A stretch of DNA of 64,000 nt from Daedaleopsis sinensis (GCA_033807695.1 CM066304.1:2232001-2296000), one strand, 5' to 3'. Counted from the stretch's first letter, positions 47,401-59,850 are shown. Notes: generated by a model from the letters alone, not told the origin. Program-made: numbers and translations.

Positions 47401-48880
47401 TATCAGGCATAGAAGCACTAGAACTACAGTAGCCCTGGGTTAGATATACTGTTGATATACTGTATTGAAACATTGCAACATGTGAGCGTAAAATAGCACA
47501 GTGTCATGAATTAGGTGCTGCATGTCCATAATTAGAATAAATTCGCAAAGGGGGTTTTCCCTGATAAGTTGATCTCCTAGGCAGAGTAGATATTTGCTCC
47601 TACAAAGTTGAATCCATGTCGTCCATCCAACCTGAAATCTTCATAATGTTCTCAGCAGTTGCCATACATGATTTTCTTGATATTTCCACAGTACTGTCTT
47701 GATCCTAATCTTCAGCATTCACTATGTCATCCTCCCTGTGGGCCAGATCAAACACACATAGGGAAGTATGGACTCACTCCTTGGTGTGCTTCACCTGCCG
47801 GAGGCCAGCATAGCTGCAGCTTGCTGGATCAGGCCAGTTGAGAAGCAACAGACGGGCCAGCAATTTGTGTATGCGCAGGTCAGCTTCAAGACTCTCCAGG
47901 ATGCCAACCCGGTGATACAGGGCCAACTCTCGATTGTGCATTGTGACCTGCCAAACCGTTCAAGTGTGTAAAGTGCCTCTGATTCCAGCCTTACCATCAG
48001 GCCAAGGACTTCGCTGTGGAGAAGGCCACCTGTGGCACATGCTGCTCCATGATGCACAAGACAGTTGACTGCACTATTACTAGAAGGCACAATCCCTTTC
48101 TTTCCTACCAATGACCCCTCCTCCCCCATGCTCGCCCCTCCTTCCACCTCCCCGCCCCAGCTCCTGGCTGGCTAGTATCGGGCACCAACTGGGAACCTCC
48201 TGGATGAGGTGGTGCTCAGGCCACACAGTGGTCACTCTTCAAAGCGGTCAGCAGCAAACAAGCCTGGCTCCCTGGAACGGGTGTGCGGCTGTCCTAGAAG
48301 CAGATACCAATTAAAACACTCCAGTAGTTGTTGACAGGGTCCCAGGGATGTATTACAACCTTCTATCTGTTTAAAAATGCACCATGGGGGGCCATTTACA
48401 ACAAAAGGGATATGTTGTAAACACAGCCTTAGGGACATTTTACATCACTTTATTCATTTAAAAATGCACCATGGGGAACTTATTACAATAGCTTTCACAT
48501 TTCATATTGCTCCCTGTGGGCTCATCCACAACATAATGCTTTTACAAATTGTACCTTGTAATTGGGTCCTGGGCCTCTGGGGTTGCTACATAGGCTGTGC
48601 CAAGGTAACAATAATATATAGGCCACTAGTCTATATTATATATAAATATAAGTGGTGACCACAGGTAGGTCAACTACCTTCTAGAGGTGTTTGAGCTGTT
48701 GAGTTAGGATGTGGGTGGTACTGAATAGGTGAGGGGCGGTGGCCTTTGTCGATAGCTTCAGGTCAGTGGTGTATACCGGAATAAATCCGAAAGAGTTCAC
48801 TGAGCTGGAAGAGGCAGGGTTGTGGTGGTCATAGCTGACAAGCTGGGAGCAGACTTGCCACCACAAACTTAGGATGGCCC
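44489..48880. other. Repeat-rich, gene-poor DNA (outside the candidate LTR)
   Basis: AT-richer sequence with short open stretches in all frames and no recognisable motif. One local feature: the segment TTTAAAAATGCACCATGGGG occurs at about 48371 and again about 86 bp later, within a decayed tandem repeat (48340-48560). No host gene supported. Confidence 0.45.
45404..45719. mobile_element. Candidate solo LTR (308 bp) flanked by GCCC
   Basis: A 308-bp block (45408-45715) starts TGTAGTTTCTAGTCG and ends CCGAGAACA, so it has the TG..CA ends of an LTR. The four bases GCCC stand immediately before and after it (45404-45407 and 45716-45719). TATA-rich sequence lies inside. No internal retroelement coding region is attached, so if real it is a solo LTR. 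Support is limited: the duplication is short and I have no second copy to align. Confidence 0.35.
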
Positions 48881-50640
48881 AGATGAGGACTCTAGCTTGT
48901 CCTCCTCCTCCTCCTCCTCCTTCTCATCCTTCTCCTCCTCCTCCTCATTCTCGCCAGTTAGCTTCTTAGCGATGAGGAAGATAACAATTTTCTCACCTGC
49001 TCTACACCCTGGGGCTCGTCATCCTCATCTGCATGTGCATCTAAATTGTCTTCCTCCACAGGTGCAGCCACCACCTTCTCCTTGCCTTTGCCATTGGCAT
49101 CTGAGGCTGAGGCACAGGGTGTGCAGACGAGGGCTGGGAGGGCACTAGAGGCAAAAAGGTGTGTACCTTGCACCTGCTCTCACTGCACATCACCTCTCAT
49201 CATCGCACAGATTGTCCCTGAGGCGCAAGTGCAGGTGAAAACAAGCAGAGAGGCCAAATTGGTGTCCTGAGAGTGCGAGTAGGTTGGGGAGATACATACA
49301 TGAGTTGTATACCTCCCTGAGATGTGTACTGACAACATATGGTGTGTCTCAGCAACACTGTGAGGACTGAGAGCGGATGCAGGGCTGTAGAGCTGTTCAG
49401 CTGTCTAGAAGGCAGAGTTGGCAACTTAGACGCCCCAGGAGCATAAATGGTATGTATTAGTCATCACCTTCGAACAGCATGCCCAGCGATAGGATAAAGA
49501 CACAGTGTAGGGCTTGCAGAGAGCAAAAGCGAGGAGATCTGGAGACAGGACAGCACAGAGAGGTGATTTGGTATGTAACTGATTTGTACATCATCTGAGC
49601 CCATTGTTCATGTTGCCATGTGTGTCCCAGTCAAGCTGCGAGTGCAGAGGGCAGACACAAGAGCATTTGAGTGCTCCAGGAGTGATGAGATCATGCATGG
49701 TATGCACCTGACATCTTGCACCTTCTCATATGGCCTCTGATGTGTCTTCTGCCCCCTGCCAGGTGCAAAATCACAAATCGAGAGTCTGGAGTGGCATGGA
49801 GAGCACATGTGGGTGGTCAGGAATGTGAACAGTACATACCAAGCCTCTCAGTCATCGGAACCACGCTCAATCATGGCCCAAACCAGCTTCCTTGCAGCTG
49901 TGCGTGTCTGTCTTGCAGCTATCTAGTTTCTCAGTCAGCAGGTCGAGCACAGCGAAGATGGAGGTGCAGGATCATTCAGAGAAAATATTGACTTACGGTA
50001 CATACCCATGTCACATCTAGTCTGTTTCGAAGGTCTCAAGTGATCGGGATTTATCTAGAACACATTGAGGTCGACGTTTGAGGGTGTAGAGGCGTCTGGA
50101 GGGTAAAGACAGAGTTCGGGAGGCCAGGGAGTGCGGACAGGACACACTGCATCCTACACTGCTTGCAAACATTGCCAGCAAGTCATGGGAGCAAAGGCAA
50201 GGCAGGAGAGCAAAGGAAAGTCATGTTTGAGGTGAGTAGAAGGAGTGCAAGGTACATATCTGAGCTTCTTATCTTCCCCCTGGCATGACGAGATGGGTGT
50301 GCGAAGCTGTAGAGAGTGAATATGAGGAGTCGAGAGCATGTACAGAGGTTGCCAGGGGTCAAGGGAGCAAGTATAAGGCTGGAGAGCAAGGGATGGTTGC
50401 ACTTGTCGTGAGGAGCACCCAAGAGTATTGAAAGCTACACACCTTTGATTTGTTTCATTCACTGCCCCTTCCTCCCCTCTCCATACACATCCTAAGTGCG
50501 TGTCCACAGCATAGAATGAGTCGAGCGAGTGGAATCGGAGTTTGAGGGCAGCGGAGAGGCGAGATGGAGGAGCACCATGGTGGTGGTTAGAAGCAAAGCT
50601 AGACCCTGGATAGGTGCCTGCTCTCGTCATGTCCATGGCT
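48880..50640 (-). other. Decayed repetitive segment with an acidic coding-like patch
   Basis: On the minus strand, 48900-48960 reads as an almost pure Glu/Asp/Lys patch, and 49010-49170 reads KEKVVAAPVEEDNLDAHADE with DEPQGVEQ before a possible GTGAGA donor. Between 49150 and 50640, phrases such as ATACCAAATCACC / TGTACCTTGCAC and GTGCTCC recur at irregular spacing, suggesting old internal repeats. No intact gene; the source family is unknown. Confidence 0.3.
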
Positions 50641-51189
50641 CTCTAGGAGTCTCTTGCATAGCGGAACAGCTTGAGCGGGGTGTGTGCAGTTTATGTGGAG
50701 AGTAGCTTGTGTGTAGCCTGTGCATATAGTCAGCTAATACAGAAGCACAAGCTGCTCCACTCACCGAGATGCCCTCTCAACGGCCTGGCCACTGTAGTGC
50801 AAGTCAGAGACCTTTGTTTCCAACATATACGGTAAGACCCTTTATTTCCAATATATACTGCCGCATGCACCTTCTCAAGAGCTCAGTACTGTATACTGTT
50901 CCGACCACTCCTGTCAGGTGTCCGAGGGAAGTGTTGGGCATGATGTCAACTGTCACCTGCTGACACATATGGGGTTGAGTGCAATGCAGTGAACAATGAG
51001 GTTGGAGACAAGAACAACACCTATAGTTACCACTCTTGTGAACAGAATATAGACCTGTGCCTGTGCATACATAAAGTGTGAAATGTTGTCTATGACCTGC
51101 AGCACATTGCTATGCTTACAAAGGTGGGGCAAGGCTTGACAGAGCTGGAGCTATGTACATATAACAATGTCTAATACACTGTTTACAGA

Positions 51190-51545
51190 GTGACACAGCC
51201 ACAGTGCACACTCTGTTGTTGTTGTCCATGGCCCAATATAACAGACAATGTGCACTCTGTACTGACTGTCCATGACCTAGTATACAGATAGTGCACACTC
51301 TGTTGACACTGTGTAAGGCCTTGAATACAGGTAGTGCGCACTCTGTTGTCACTGTGCAAGGCATTAAATACAGATGATGTGCACTCTGTACTAACTGTCC
51401 ATGGCCTAGTATAGAGGCAGTACACACTCTGTATTAGTTGTGTAAGGCGTCGTATACAAATAGTGCACACTCTGTTGTCACTGGGCAGGGCCTTGAATAC
51501 AGATAGTGCAAACTCTGTAATAACTGTCTAGGACTATTATAACAG
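51190..51545. repeat. About 43-bp minisatellite, eight diverged copies
   Basis: Eight tandem copies anchored by GTGCACACTCTG (or close variants) at about 51204, 51250, 51291, 51334, 51379, 51420, 51463 and 51506, so steps of 41-46 bp. Two subtypes recur: one continues ACTAACTGTCCATGGCCTAG, the other TGTCACTGTGCAAGGCCTTG. Copies are 75-90 percent alike by eye. Non-coding. Confidence 0.85.
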
Positions 51546-52336
51546 ATGACTGATGTTTTTAATTGATCCCTAGGGTATTGGTAATAGGCTGAAGATATGA
51601 TTATGATATGATCTCTTTGTTATCTATGCTGATAGCTTGACCATCTAATCTACTGTCCTGGGATCAATACCATGCCACTGGTCGCTTTTTCAGCACCTTT
51701 TTCCGCACCTTATTACCTCAATTAGGCATGTAGGTGGCTGGGCTACCCTAGTGGGGCCCACTTCCTCGCCTCATATCTCTCTCATTCCTTGATGGATTCC
51801 CTACATTCAAGATCTAGTATACTTTTATATTGAATGACTACTACACTGTACAATATGTGGGTACAACCCCCTCCATTCAGTGCACTGCAATAGATAGAAA
51901 TGGCTGCTTTATTTGGGTATTAAATGCTAAATACCTTGGTAACCAAAGGGTGCACTATCATGCCAAAGGTACTGTTGGGAAGGGCTAGACTATGGCTCTC
52001 CAACAAGCCCTCATACATGACCCTGGATATGCACTGGTGCTCCTCCTACCCTACCTCCAAATTGTCCGGGGTATACCTCTGTCAATCCCTAATCAATCAA
52101 TGTGATCTTCTTTTGTGTTCCATGTGTCTACCATACTACCCCTCAAACTGATGGTGTGCCTGGCCATGCAACCCATTGATTTGGATACAATATGCAATCA
52201 GTATGCAGGTTACCCCCCTGATGGTGTGTTCAATACTTCACTGATTGGTGTGTGTAAGCCATAGTCAGAAAACCATAGCATACGGCTTTCTAATGGTATT
52301 CTACTCATCCCCATATACACAGCAGTCATGCCAGAA

Positions 52337-53077
52337 CTAATACTTCAGCCACAGAGGTGTTCCATTCTGAATAGAATGTACAATTCTTGATGCGCGCTGA
52401 TAGTAAATACATTGCTGGAATGCCACAGCATGTACCTTTCTAATGATATAATTACTATGCAAACCTATCCACAGAGTTATCCAGTATTGCCACCCTCTCG
52501 GAAGTATATCTCCCCAACTACTGGATGAAATTCTATGATCATGGGCTTGTTGGAGAGTGCTCTTGTACTGTACTGTAGGAAAATAGAACACCCATATGTT
52601 CACCTAGAACTAAGTAGGCTATACTCCATTGAAGACCTGCATTTATGTCACAATTTATAGCATGTATGTAGCTATATTATACCCCCATCATAGTGTGCTT
52701 GAATGGCCCCTAAAATACCTTTCTAATGCATCTACAACCATCCAAATCCATCCAGAATTGAGGTAGCAATAGTAGAACCACCTATAGTAGCCCCCCCAGC
52801 AAATTCCCTAATCAGGTGCAGGAGGTGTAGGAATGCGGGAAGAAAAATAAGCCCCAAAAGTGCACCCAGGACAGGCCTAATAGTGCTATTATCTATAGAG
52901 ATAAGCCTTTGATCTGCTTGATTTGCCAGATATCAAGCCTTTTGCACCTCTTTGCCTAATTGGGTTTGCCAAGCTGATGGTGCCCGGGACCTCCCCAGAG
53001 CTTCATGATACATCATATGCCCATGCCTCTTCCTATTGTAATAAGGCTTAGGCAAAGTACCTGTTCGTAATACATCA
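52337..53077. mobile_element. Rearranged, older copy of the foldback repeat family
   Basis: The stretch 52337-52498 (ACTTCAGCCACAGAGGTGTT onward) runs in the same direction as 62519-62680. At about 52500 the sequence switches to the opposite arm (GAAGTATATCTCCCCAAC onward) and continues to the family's outer end, CAAAGTACCTGTTCGTAATA then CATCAG at 53077. So inner parts of both arms are joined directly, as a deletion derivative of a palindromic element would be. Divergence from the copy at 61.8-64.0 kb is clearly higher than between that copy's own arms. Confidence 0.6.
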
Positions 53078-54075
53078 GAATCAGAACTACAACAGCTGAA
53101 CTACAACAGCTGCTGGAAGCCAACCATGCAGACCGCAGCCTGCCATCTCAATATGGTGACCGGCCAGCAAAGAATGTACAGATGTGTTTGAGTGTGTACC
53201 ATTATCATAGGCCAGTCACCGTCTCCTGATGCAGCTATGCAAGCCCATGGCTTGTCCCCTGATATACAGGGGACAATTTGCAGGCTGGCACATATCTTCC
53301 AGCCCCAGAATGTCCGCTGTCGATCTCAACATAAGAACCAGCCAGGGGCGACGGCACAAACACATACAAGCGTGTACTGTCGCCGCTGGCCAGGCATCGT
53401 GCCCTGACAGCTTGTCCATCGCTGCACAGCCTGTTTCACCCACTGTGCACTCACCTTGCATGCGCTCAATGTCCAAGTGAGTTGAATGATTACTCACCTT
53501 GTTCTAAGCCCCACTGATTCTCTTTGTACACACATCATCCCTCTCCATCTGGAAAGGCTGAGTGTCGACAAACACCACACCAGATGCATGGAAGATGGGT
53601 CCAGGGCAACTGTTCTGACTGTGAACACGAGCATACTACATCCATAGCTTCAGTATGCAATCCATCAAGAAGATGAGGTCTTATTGCCTCATACTGGCTA
53701 CTATATGATGGATCGGTCTAGCTTGCTAGACCAGGGTTTGTGTCACTTGAGGAGCACATGAGCATGATGCACTTGTGTTGTGTCCTTCTCCTCCTTCCTT
53801 TGTCCCTTTGTTGTGTATGTTCTTCCCATACTTATGACTCCTGCACCTCTTCTCCTCTTCCTCCTCCTCCTTCCTCACCCGTGTGCTTGAAAGGTACAAG
53901 TGCACTTCTTAGATCTCTCTCCTCCTTCCTCTCCTGCATGCTTGAAAGTCCCTGGACTTCGAGTTCTTCTTCTCATTTTCAGATCACGGCTCCCAAACAC
54001 CATAATCAACCACCTCGTGGCCCTAACAGTTGTTCCCTACCCTGTAGCACCACTCCACCTCCTCTTCCCCTGGAC

Positions 54076-54801
54076 ATGTCAACCCCCATTGACACCACTG
54101 GCACCAATCCACCTGGTATGGGCACCAGCAACAGCAGCAGCAGCAGCAACAACCCTGCCGGAGCAGCACCCGTCGCTCCTGCACCTGCGTGCCTGCAGCA
54201 GCAGTGGCTGTCGCGAACCTCAATGCGCCCGGTGGCGCCATCACATTCACAAATCACCACCAAGCAACTCGCGCACATCATCACAGTCTTCAATAACGGC
54301 CAGGCCACAATCAGGCAGCTGCAACTGCCCGGCCAGCCCCAGCCACAAGCGCATGTCTCCGCGGCCGTGTTCCCACTGGTGCTTGTCACACCTGCGAACC
54401 CTCCCCAAAACGGTACATCCCTACTCAATCTCTTTCCCGATATTGAAGGGTTAGTGCTATTCAAGGTCACACAGCATGGGCTTAAGCCGCGGGAGCTGTA
54501 CAAGCTCAATCCCATGCACAAGGACAATGCTAGCAGCAAGCATGTCCTTGATGCGAGCATGGGTGTAGTCACGGTGCACGATATCACACCCCGTGACTAT
54601 CTCTTGTATCATTCCCTCTACATCCTGCTCAGCACATACTTCAACGTGCTAGCGGGCTTTTTCTCGACAGGCGTGGACATGCCCCATATCTACCAAGTTA
54701 CATCGAGCTTCACTATGTACCTTGAGTGCCTTGCAGCATTCAACTAGAAGTACCAGTGGAGTGTGGTCCTGGCATATCACCTCACGTTCCACAGCAAATG
54801 A
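54076..54801 (+). pseudogene. Repeat-family protein remnant with in-frame stops
   Basis: From ATG 54076 an open frame of 223 codons reads a Ser/Pro/Ala-rich leader, then QLAHIITVFNNGQATIRQLQ, FPLVLVTPANPP, LLNLFPDIEGLVLFKVTQHG, LKPRELYKLNP and LSTYFNVLAGFFSTG. This pattern of a 'list of short hydrophobic segments' protein is common in multi-copy polypore repeats, but I cannot name the family. TAG at 54745-54747 interrupts it; the same frame then continues KYQWSVVLAYHLTFHSK with a similar helical character to a second stop, TGA 54799-54801. Both stops could come from CAG and CGA by a single C-to-T change. An in-frame Leu/Cys/Ser-rich stretch lies upstream of the ATG. Confidence 0.5.
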
Positions 54802-55162
54802 CGGCACGGGAGAGTGGTAGCAACATGAGCCAGATGTCTTGTCCGTGCGGTGCCCATGCACCCAATGCATAGGCAGTAGCAGGAGTAGGGGTAGCCCGGG
54901 CAGGTACAACGCCTATACCTGTGGGGTGACGGGTATGGGTTGCCATTTGGGGTACCCACATTTACCTGTACCCATGCGGCTATACCCGGGGGACATACTG
55001 AACACCACTGGGGTGAGCACTCGTCTCCTGTACACAGATAATGAAGATATTAATATGCAAAAAGCCTTAATTATCACACGGCATGTGGACTCAAAAACAG
55101 TTTTCACATATCCTATCAGCTAAGATACACACACATTGGTAAGCTAAGACCCTCATGCCACT

Positions 55163-55945
55163 TTGCGACACCTAGCTGCAGTAGAAACTATGCTACTGCC
55201 CACCATCATCCATCACTGGTCCACTGTTCAAAAGCGAAAGGCGGCTACTGCTTGCAAGGGTCAACAGGCCAAGGTGGCTGTGAAGAAAAAGACTGCTCGA
55301 AAGTCGATTGAGCAACCTGTGGGTGTCTCATCAACATCATCTGACTCGGAAGAGGATGAACCACACCTGAAAAAGCGACATACTACGGTTGAGATGGAGG
55401 AGGAAGTGAACATGGCACACAAGGAGGATAGCTCAGAGGTCATCAAGATAGACTCCAGCGGGGAGGAGGGCAGTGCGGCGGAGCCCAAGTCAGCAGAAGC
55501 AGAGCTAGGTGGGCAAGTCAAAGTGTGTCAGTATGTCCGTGCTTCTGATACAGGTCGCAGAGCGTCTGCAGGCAACCTGGGACACACCGGTATACGCCCT
55601 CTACCTCCCTGAGGTCGGGATCGGGCACGAATGTGGTGGCCACTACCACGCATTCACATGTGCCCGGAAGGGCTGCAAGCTAATAGCGGAGAAGAAGACT
55701 TTGAAGTATTCTTTGGATACAGTGGATAAGAAGTCCACAGGGAACTTGCGGAAGCATGCTCACATGTGCTGGGGAGCTGAGATTCTTAACACTGTGGACA
55801 AGGCAGCTGATGCGGATGAAGTACACCGCTCGATCCTTCCTGGCCATTTGCGAGACAGTTTGATCACAGCACATTTTGTGTGCAAGAAAGGCATCACGGT
55901 GACTTATTTGCATCACCAGCACACGAAGGCCAAGACACAGTCTGT
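55163..55945 (+). pseudogene. 5' fragment of a BED-finger hAT-like transposase
   Basis: Two exons joined at GTGTGT..ATACAG (intron 55524-55555). The first is Lys/Ser/Glu-rich with an acidic patch. The second reads VAERLQATWDTPVYALYLPE, HYHAFTCARKGCK and STGNLRKHAHMCWGAE, a BED-like Cys/His finger with the R-K-H / C-W ending typical of fungal hAT-like proteins, followed by HFVCKKGITVTYLHHQHTKA. The catalytic core that should follow is absent: the similarity stops near 55945 and unrelated sequence begins. No start codon is present. A truncated remnant, unrelated in detail to the intact element at 40-44 kb. Confidence 0.6.
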
Positions 55946-55994
55946 AACAGACTTGTACGATGCCGCTGTTCTCAGACTATTAGATGCCTTGCAT

Positions 55995-56250
55995 TGTATC
56001 ATAGGCGCTGTAGCGATAGACGCCCCGGACCGGTGTTCCATTGTTTCAGTAGTACTGTACAGTATCGGGATCGTTGTATATAAAAGTATCTACGGGTCGG
56101 TGAGAGGAGAAGAACCTCTCACCACCCACTGCTGTAACCCGTCACCTAGAATATAGGCTTTGGACGAGTCACGGCCCAGGGCGTGAGATAGCGTGAAACT
56201 TAACACTTTTTTGACTCGCCTCACATCTACATCTAGGTGACAGTATTACA
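55995..56250. mobile_element. Possible LTR-like segment
   Basis: Begins TGTAGCGATAGACGCC and ends GTGACAGTATTACA, with a TATA box (TGTATATAAAAG) about a third of the way in and a polypyrimidine/poly-T run near the end. It directly follows the truncated hAT-like fragment. No flanking duplication could be found, so the assignment is weak. Confidence 0.25.
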
Positions 56251-56703
56251 ATGTCACGTAGCAGCAACAGTGACAACACCTCAATGGATCAGTTTACTGA
56301 TCCGTCGCAGTGGAATTGTCCGTTAGAAAATATAGCAGGAGATCCAGGGTTTCCCCAGACCGCCCGCATAGAAGAACATCAGGGAAACTGTTTTTGGCAG
56401 CTAATCGCTGTAGCAGCACAGCTTTTTGGGTAGCAGCAGTAGCGCTATGTAGCGCTTTCACAACCTCACTGACGCGCTGTAGCGTGCTGTTGCATGGCTC
56501 TACCAATATTCTTAAAGACATTGACTTATAAACTCTTTCCGTGCGCTTTTTCTTGCATGATGGCCGTAGTTCAAGTCGAAAACAGTACTAATCACTCAGC
56601 GCCTTGGACATTCCCGGCAGGTTTGATCTCTGCTTGAAAAGTCACTTGACAGCTGGACGCGAGGACTTCGTCAAAATTTTCCACCTTCCCTCCTCCTCCC
56701 CCC

Positions 56704-56736
56704 GCTGCCCTGCTACCCTGCTGCCCTGCTGCCCTG
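56704..56736. repeat. 8-bp microsatellite (TGCCCTGC), four units
   Basis: Four near-perfect head-to-tail units of TGCCCTGC, one with TACCCTGC. Non-coding. Confidence 0.8.
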
Positions 56737-57440
56737 CTCTCTGTTGGCTAGGCCTTGTGCATGACCTCTGAACACTCTGTGGGTTGTATCCTTGGGACTC
56801 TTGCCGCACTTCCTAGTATTGTGGCTATGGTACTCCTCTGGAGGGACTCGGCTCGACTCGGACTCGACAACAGACAGGTCTCGTCCAACAGTGATTATAC
56901 AGGGTATGCTTCATCTCCACACTCTTGCCATGTAACTGACTTTCAACACTGGCTAGTATGTTGACCATGTCGCTAACTCGGAACCAATCTGAACTGGGAG
57001 GCTTTTGCCATCATGGCCACCTCACACCACTCATGGTGAACGACATCTGTTAGAACTTTAGTACATCTTCTCACATGTATATCATTCGTCTTCTCCTCAG
57101 TGCATTCCTTTGATTCTTGACACACTCGATATGCCTGCTCACTGTTCTGCAGGCTGCTTAATGCGTCCACCGCTCAACATCTGTACTCCACTGTGGCGAT
57201 CTCCCCGTTGGCAACACTACCTCAACCTACTGCCTATCCCATGTTCTTTACACCATCCGAGATATCTGATATCTAGCTGTATGTAAGCATTTCATGGTCA
57301 TCTGGTGTGTCACTCTTGAGTCTCCAGTTTTCCATCTGACCACATTGCACCACTCCGATGTCCCGCATCACTATATAATAGCAGCCCCATCGCCGAGCCT
57401 AGTGTTTGGCACAGCGATAGAGGCACCATTGTCCACAAAC

Positions 57441-59486
57441 ATGGACACGAGCAGGGCAATAGGACACGCCCCCCGGCCCGGTACAACTCCAGTACAGAAC
57501 CGGACAGCGACTGAGCCCTCTCGACCTGAGAACGAGCAGCAAGCCCACATGATGGAAGTGGTAACTCAAAGCCAAATGGCTTTCAGGAACCAAGTCGTCA
57601 TGAGGCCTCAACAGCTCAACAAGCACACTGCTGATTTGGATCATTTACGAAACAAATCGACAGCGATAATCGAAGACTACACGAATGATGTCTGGGCAGC
57701 ATATGCCGGCACAAATCGTGCAATACAGGACAATCAGACAATGCTTGTCGACATTGACAAAACGATTGCAAGCACAAGCACCGGGCACATTGGGCTGTGT
57801 ATCCACCCGATACACTGTAGTTACACGATAGTTAAGATCCAAATACGACCAAAGTTTTTCCGTTCAATACACAGTGGAAATTTTTTAAATTTGACTGCAG
57901 TGTTCTGTCAATGTATCTCGTAGATACGCAACAAATGAGCCCTTCGGATACATTCAATATGTTACTAACATGTATATCCCGGATAGCATAGCATTCCCAC
58001 ATGTTGTTAATCTACAGTGTAACCAGGATGTGCTGTTGCAGAAAACTGTTGATATATGGCAATTTTATATCATATGAAACCCTGGTGTGTTAGCTATGTA
58101 ATGATCCCACAAACAGCCTGGACACTGAAGACATATTTGAAGTGTGTCCAAAATGTGATCACAATGTGCCCATGATGATAAAGAGAGATATATGGCAAAC
58201 ACATTCAAAATGAAATCCTCGTGAAATCACCATAAATCGTTCAATAACACCAGTAGAAAATCATGGTCACACTGTAGATTAATAACATGTGGGAATGCTA
58301 TGCTATCTGGGATATACATGTTAGTAACATATTGAATGTATCCGAAGGGCTCATTTGTTGCGTATCTACGAGATACATTGACGGAACACTGCAGTCAAAT
58401 TTAAAAAATTTCCACTGTGTATTGAATGGAAAAACTTTGGTTGTATTTGGATCTTAACTATTGTGTAACTACAGTGTATAAAGTGGATACACAGCCCAAT
58501 GCGCCCGGTGAAGGTCGCTCCTCAGGATGCCGCCACTGCCAGCAGTTCCCAAGACGCAGCACTTGGTCAACAAACCAGTGTCGCGAACAACGCAAGAAGA
58601 CCCAAAAATTATACCTCCTCCAGCCGCCAATGCAGGAATGGCTAGGCTACCCAGCGAAGGCATGGACGAGTATGATAGCTGCATCGGACGGGCAGTGAGG
58701 CAGCAGGAATGCAATCGGCAGGCAATACAGCCAAATGTGGACCATATACCGCTTGCAGCTCACGCCAACCTGTCCGAGAGTGACCACACGCCCGCATCGC
58801 GAGTGAACGATCATGGAGTACAGAGAATGAGTCAACCGACTGCGAGAGCAGAATCGGTAGACGCGTACACCGCATACCGCCCTGTATATAATGAGATACT
58901 CGAGCAAGAATATGAGCAGGCACGTGATCAGCGACTAAAGAGTGATGTCAATCCCCCTCAGTCGCCAAGTCACGGGCAAGCTACAACTCATCAAGGCAGA
59001 ACAACGCTACATAATGGGACGGTGCGCGTCAAGTACGAAATCAATAACAATAGCAACTTGCGACTCCCGCACGTACCTCCCAAGTCGATTACCAATGTGC
59101 TTCGACCCAAAGGTGTTTGATTCGGGCAGGTACCAGTGTACCAAGGAGGATGGCCAATCAGCGTACTCCAGTCCACAGGCACGCACGCTGCAAGCCCAGG
59201 GAATGAAGAAAATAATATCAACCATCCCCAAGCGCACTTGAACGCGCTATAGAGCCAGATCACAAATAACATCCAACACAAAGTCGAAGAGCGCATGCCG
59301 CTCCTCGATGGAATGAAGCAACCCAAGATCGAGATGCCGTCTAAGTACGATGGCGCGAACAATCACCAAAAATTCTACATGTGGCTAGACAGCGTGTTGG
59401 ACTGGCTCTGGGCATACAACATATGTGGACTGGAGGCAGACTACCACCAGCTCGCAGCTGTAGTTGCCATTATTGTAGTACAATAA
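57441..59486 (+). pseudogene. Gag-like retroelement gene, broken by a MITE and stops
   Basis: Starts at ATG 57441 (MDTSRAIGHAPRPGTTPVQN) with a Gln/Asn/Thr-rich coiled stretch (QQLNKHTADLDHLRNKSTAI). The reading frame is interrupted by the 732-bp element at 57779-58510 and resumes exactly in phase after it, running through a polar region to TGA 59118-59120. The same frame goes on past a second stop, TAG 59250-59252, to a gag-like core (MPSKYDGANNHQKFYMWLDS, DWLWAYNICGLEADYHQL) and final TAA 59484-59486. The KYDG...F..WL pattern is that of basidiomycete retrotransposon Gag. No pol is attached. Both internal stops fit a single C-to-T change. Fungal element, not an animal or plant virus. Confidence 0.65.
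57776..58513. mobile_element. Foldback MITE (732 bp) with AAG target duplication
   Basis: Element 57779-58510. Its ends are long inverted repeats of about 240 bp: the left begins CACCGGGCACATTGGGCTGT and the right, reverse-complemented, CACCGGGCGCATTGGGCTGT, with roughly 93-95 percent identity by eye across the arm through TGTATCTCGTAGATACGCAA. AAG stands immediately outside on both sides (57776-57778, 58511-58513). The 3-bp duplication and CAC-start ends point to the CACTA-like class, although no transposase is present. The centre (about 58025-58265) is unrelated AT-rich sequence with no open frame. Confidence 0.85.
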
Positions 59487-59589
59487 CCCACCAAACTGCT
59501 GTGTATATTATGCTGGCACTGGTCACCATTGTCTTATAAAATAGGCTGGCCTGTGTATTACAATCCCTGCCAGGCCTACTAGACTGGGT

Positions 59590-59850
59590 TGTGAAAGCCA
59601 TACTAGACCCTATTGTAAAACTCCAATGGTTGTGGATCCACCCCGTACAGGCTGTATAACTCCGTTCTACAGCTATATGTTGTGGAAGCCATACTAGACC
59701 CTATTGTCAAACTCTGATGGTTGTGAATTCATATAATAGAACATTGTATAACACTGTTCTACAGCTATATTTCGTGAATTCTATATGAACTTGATTCAAT
59801 AATGATTGTGTATGCAGCTTATACAGATTGTATAACCTTACTGGTTGTGG
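59590..59850. repeat. About 90-bp tandem repeat, two to three copies
   Basis: AAGCCATACTAGACCCTATT at about 59595 recurs at about 59685, with TGTATAACTCCGTTCTACAG and TGTATAACACTGTTCTACAG following at matching distance. A third, weaker partial copy follows. Non-coding. Confidence 0.7.
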
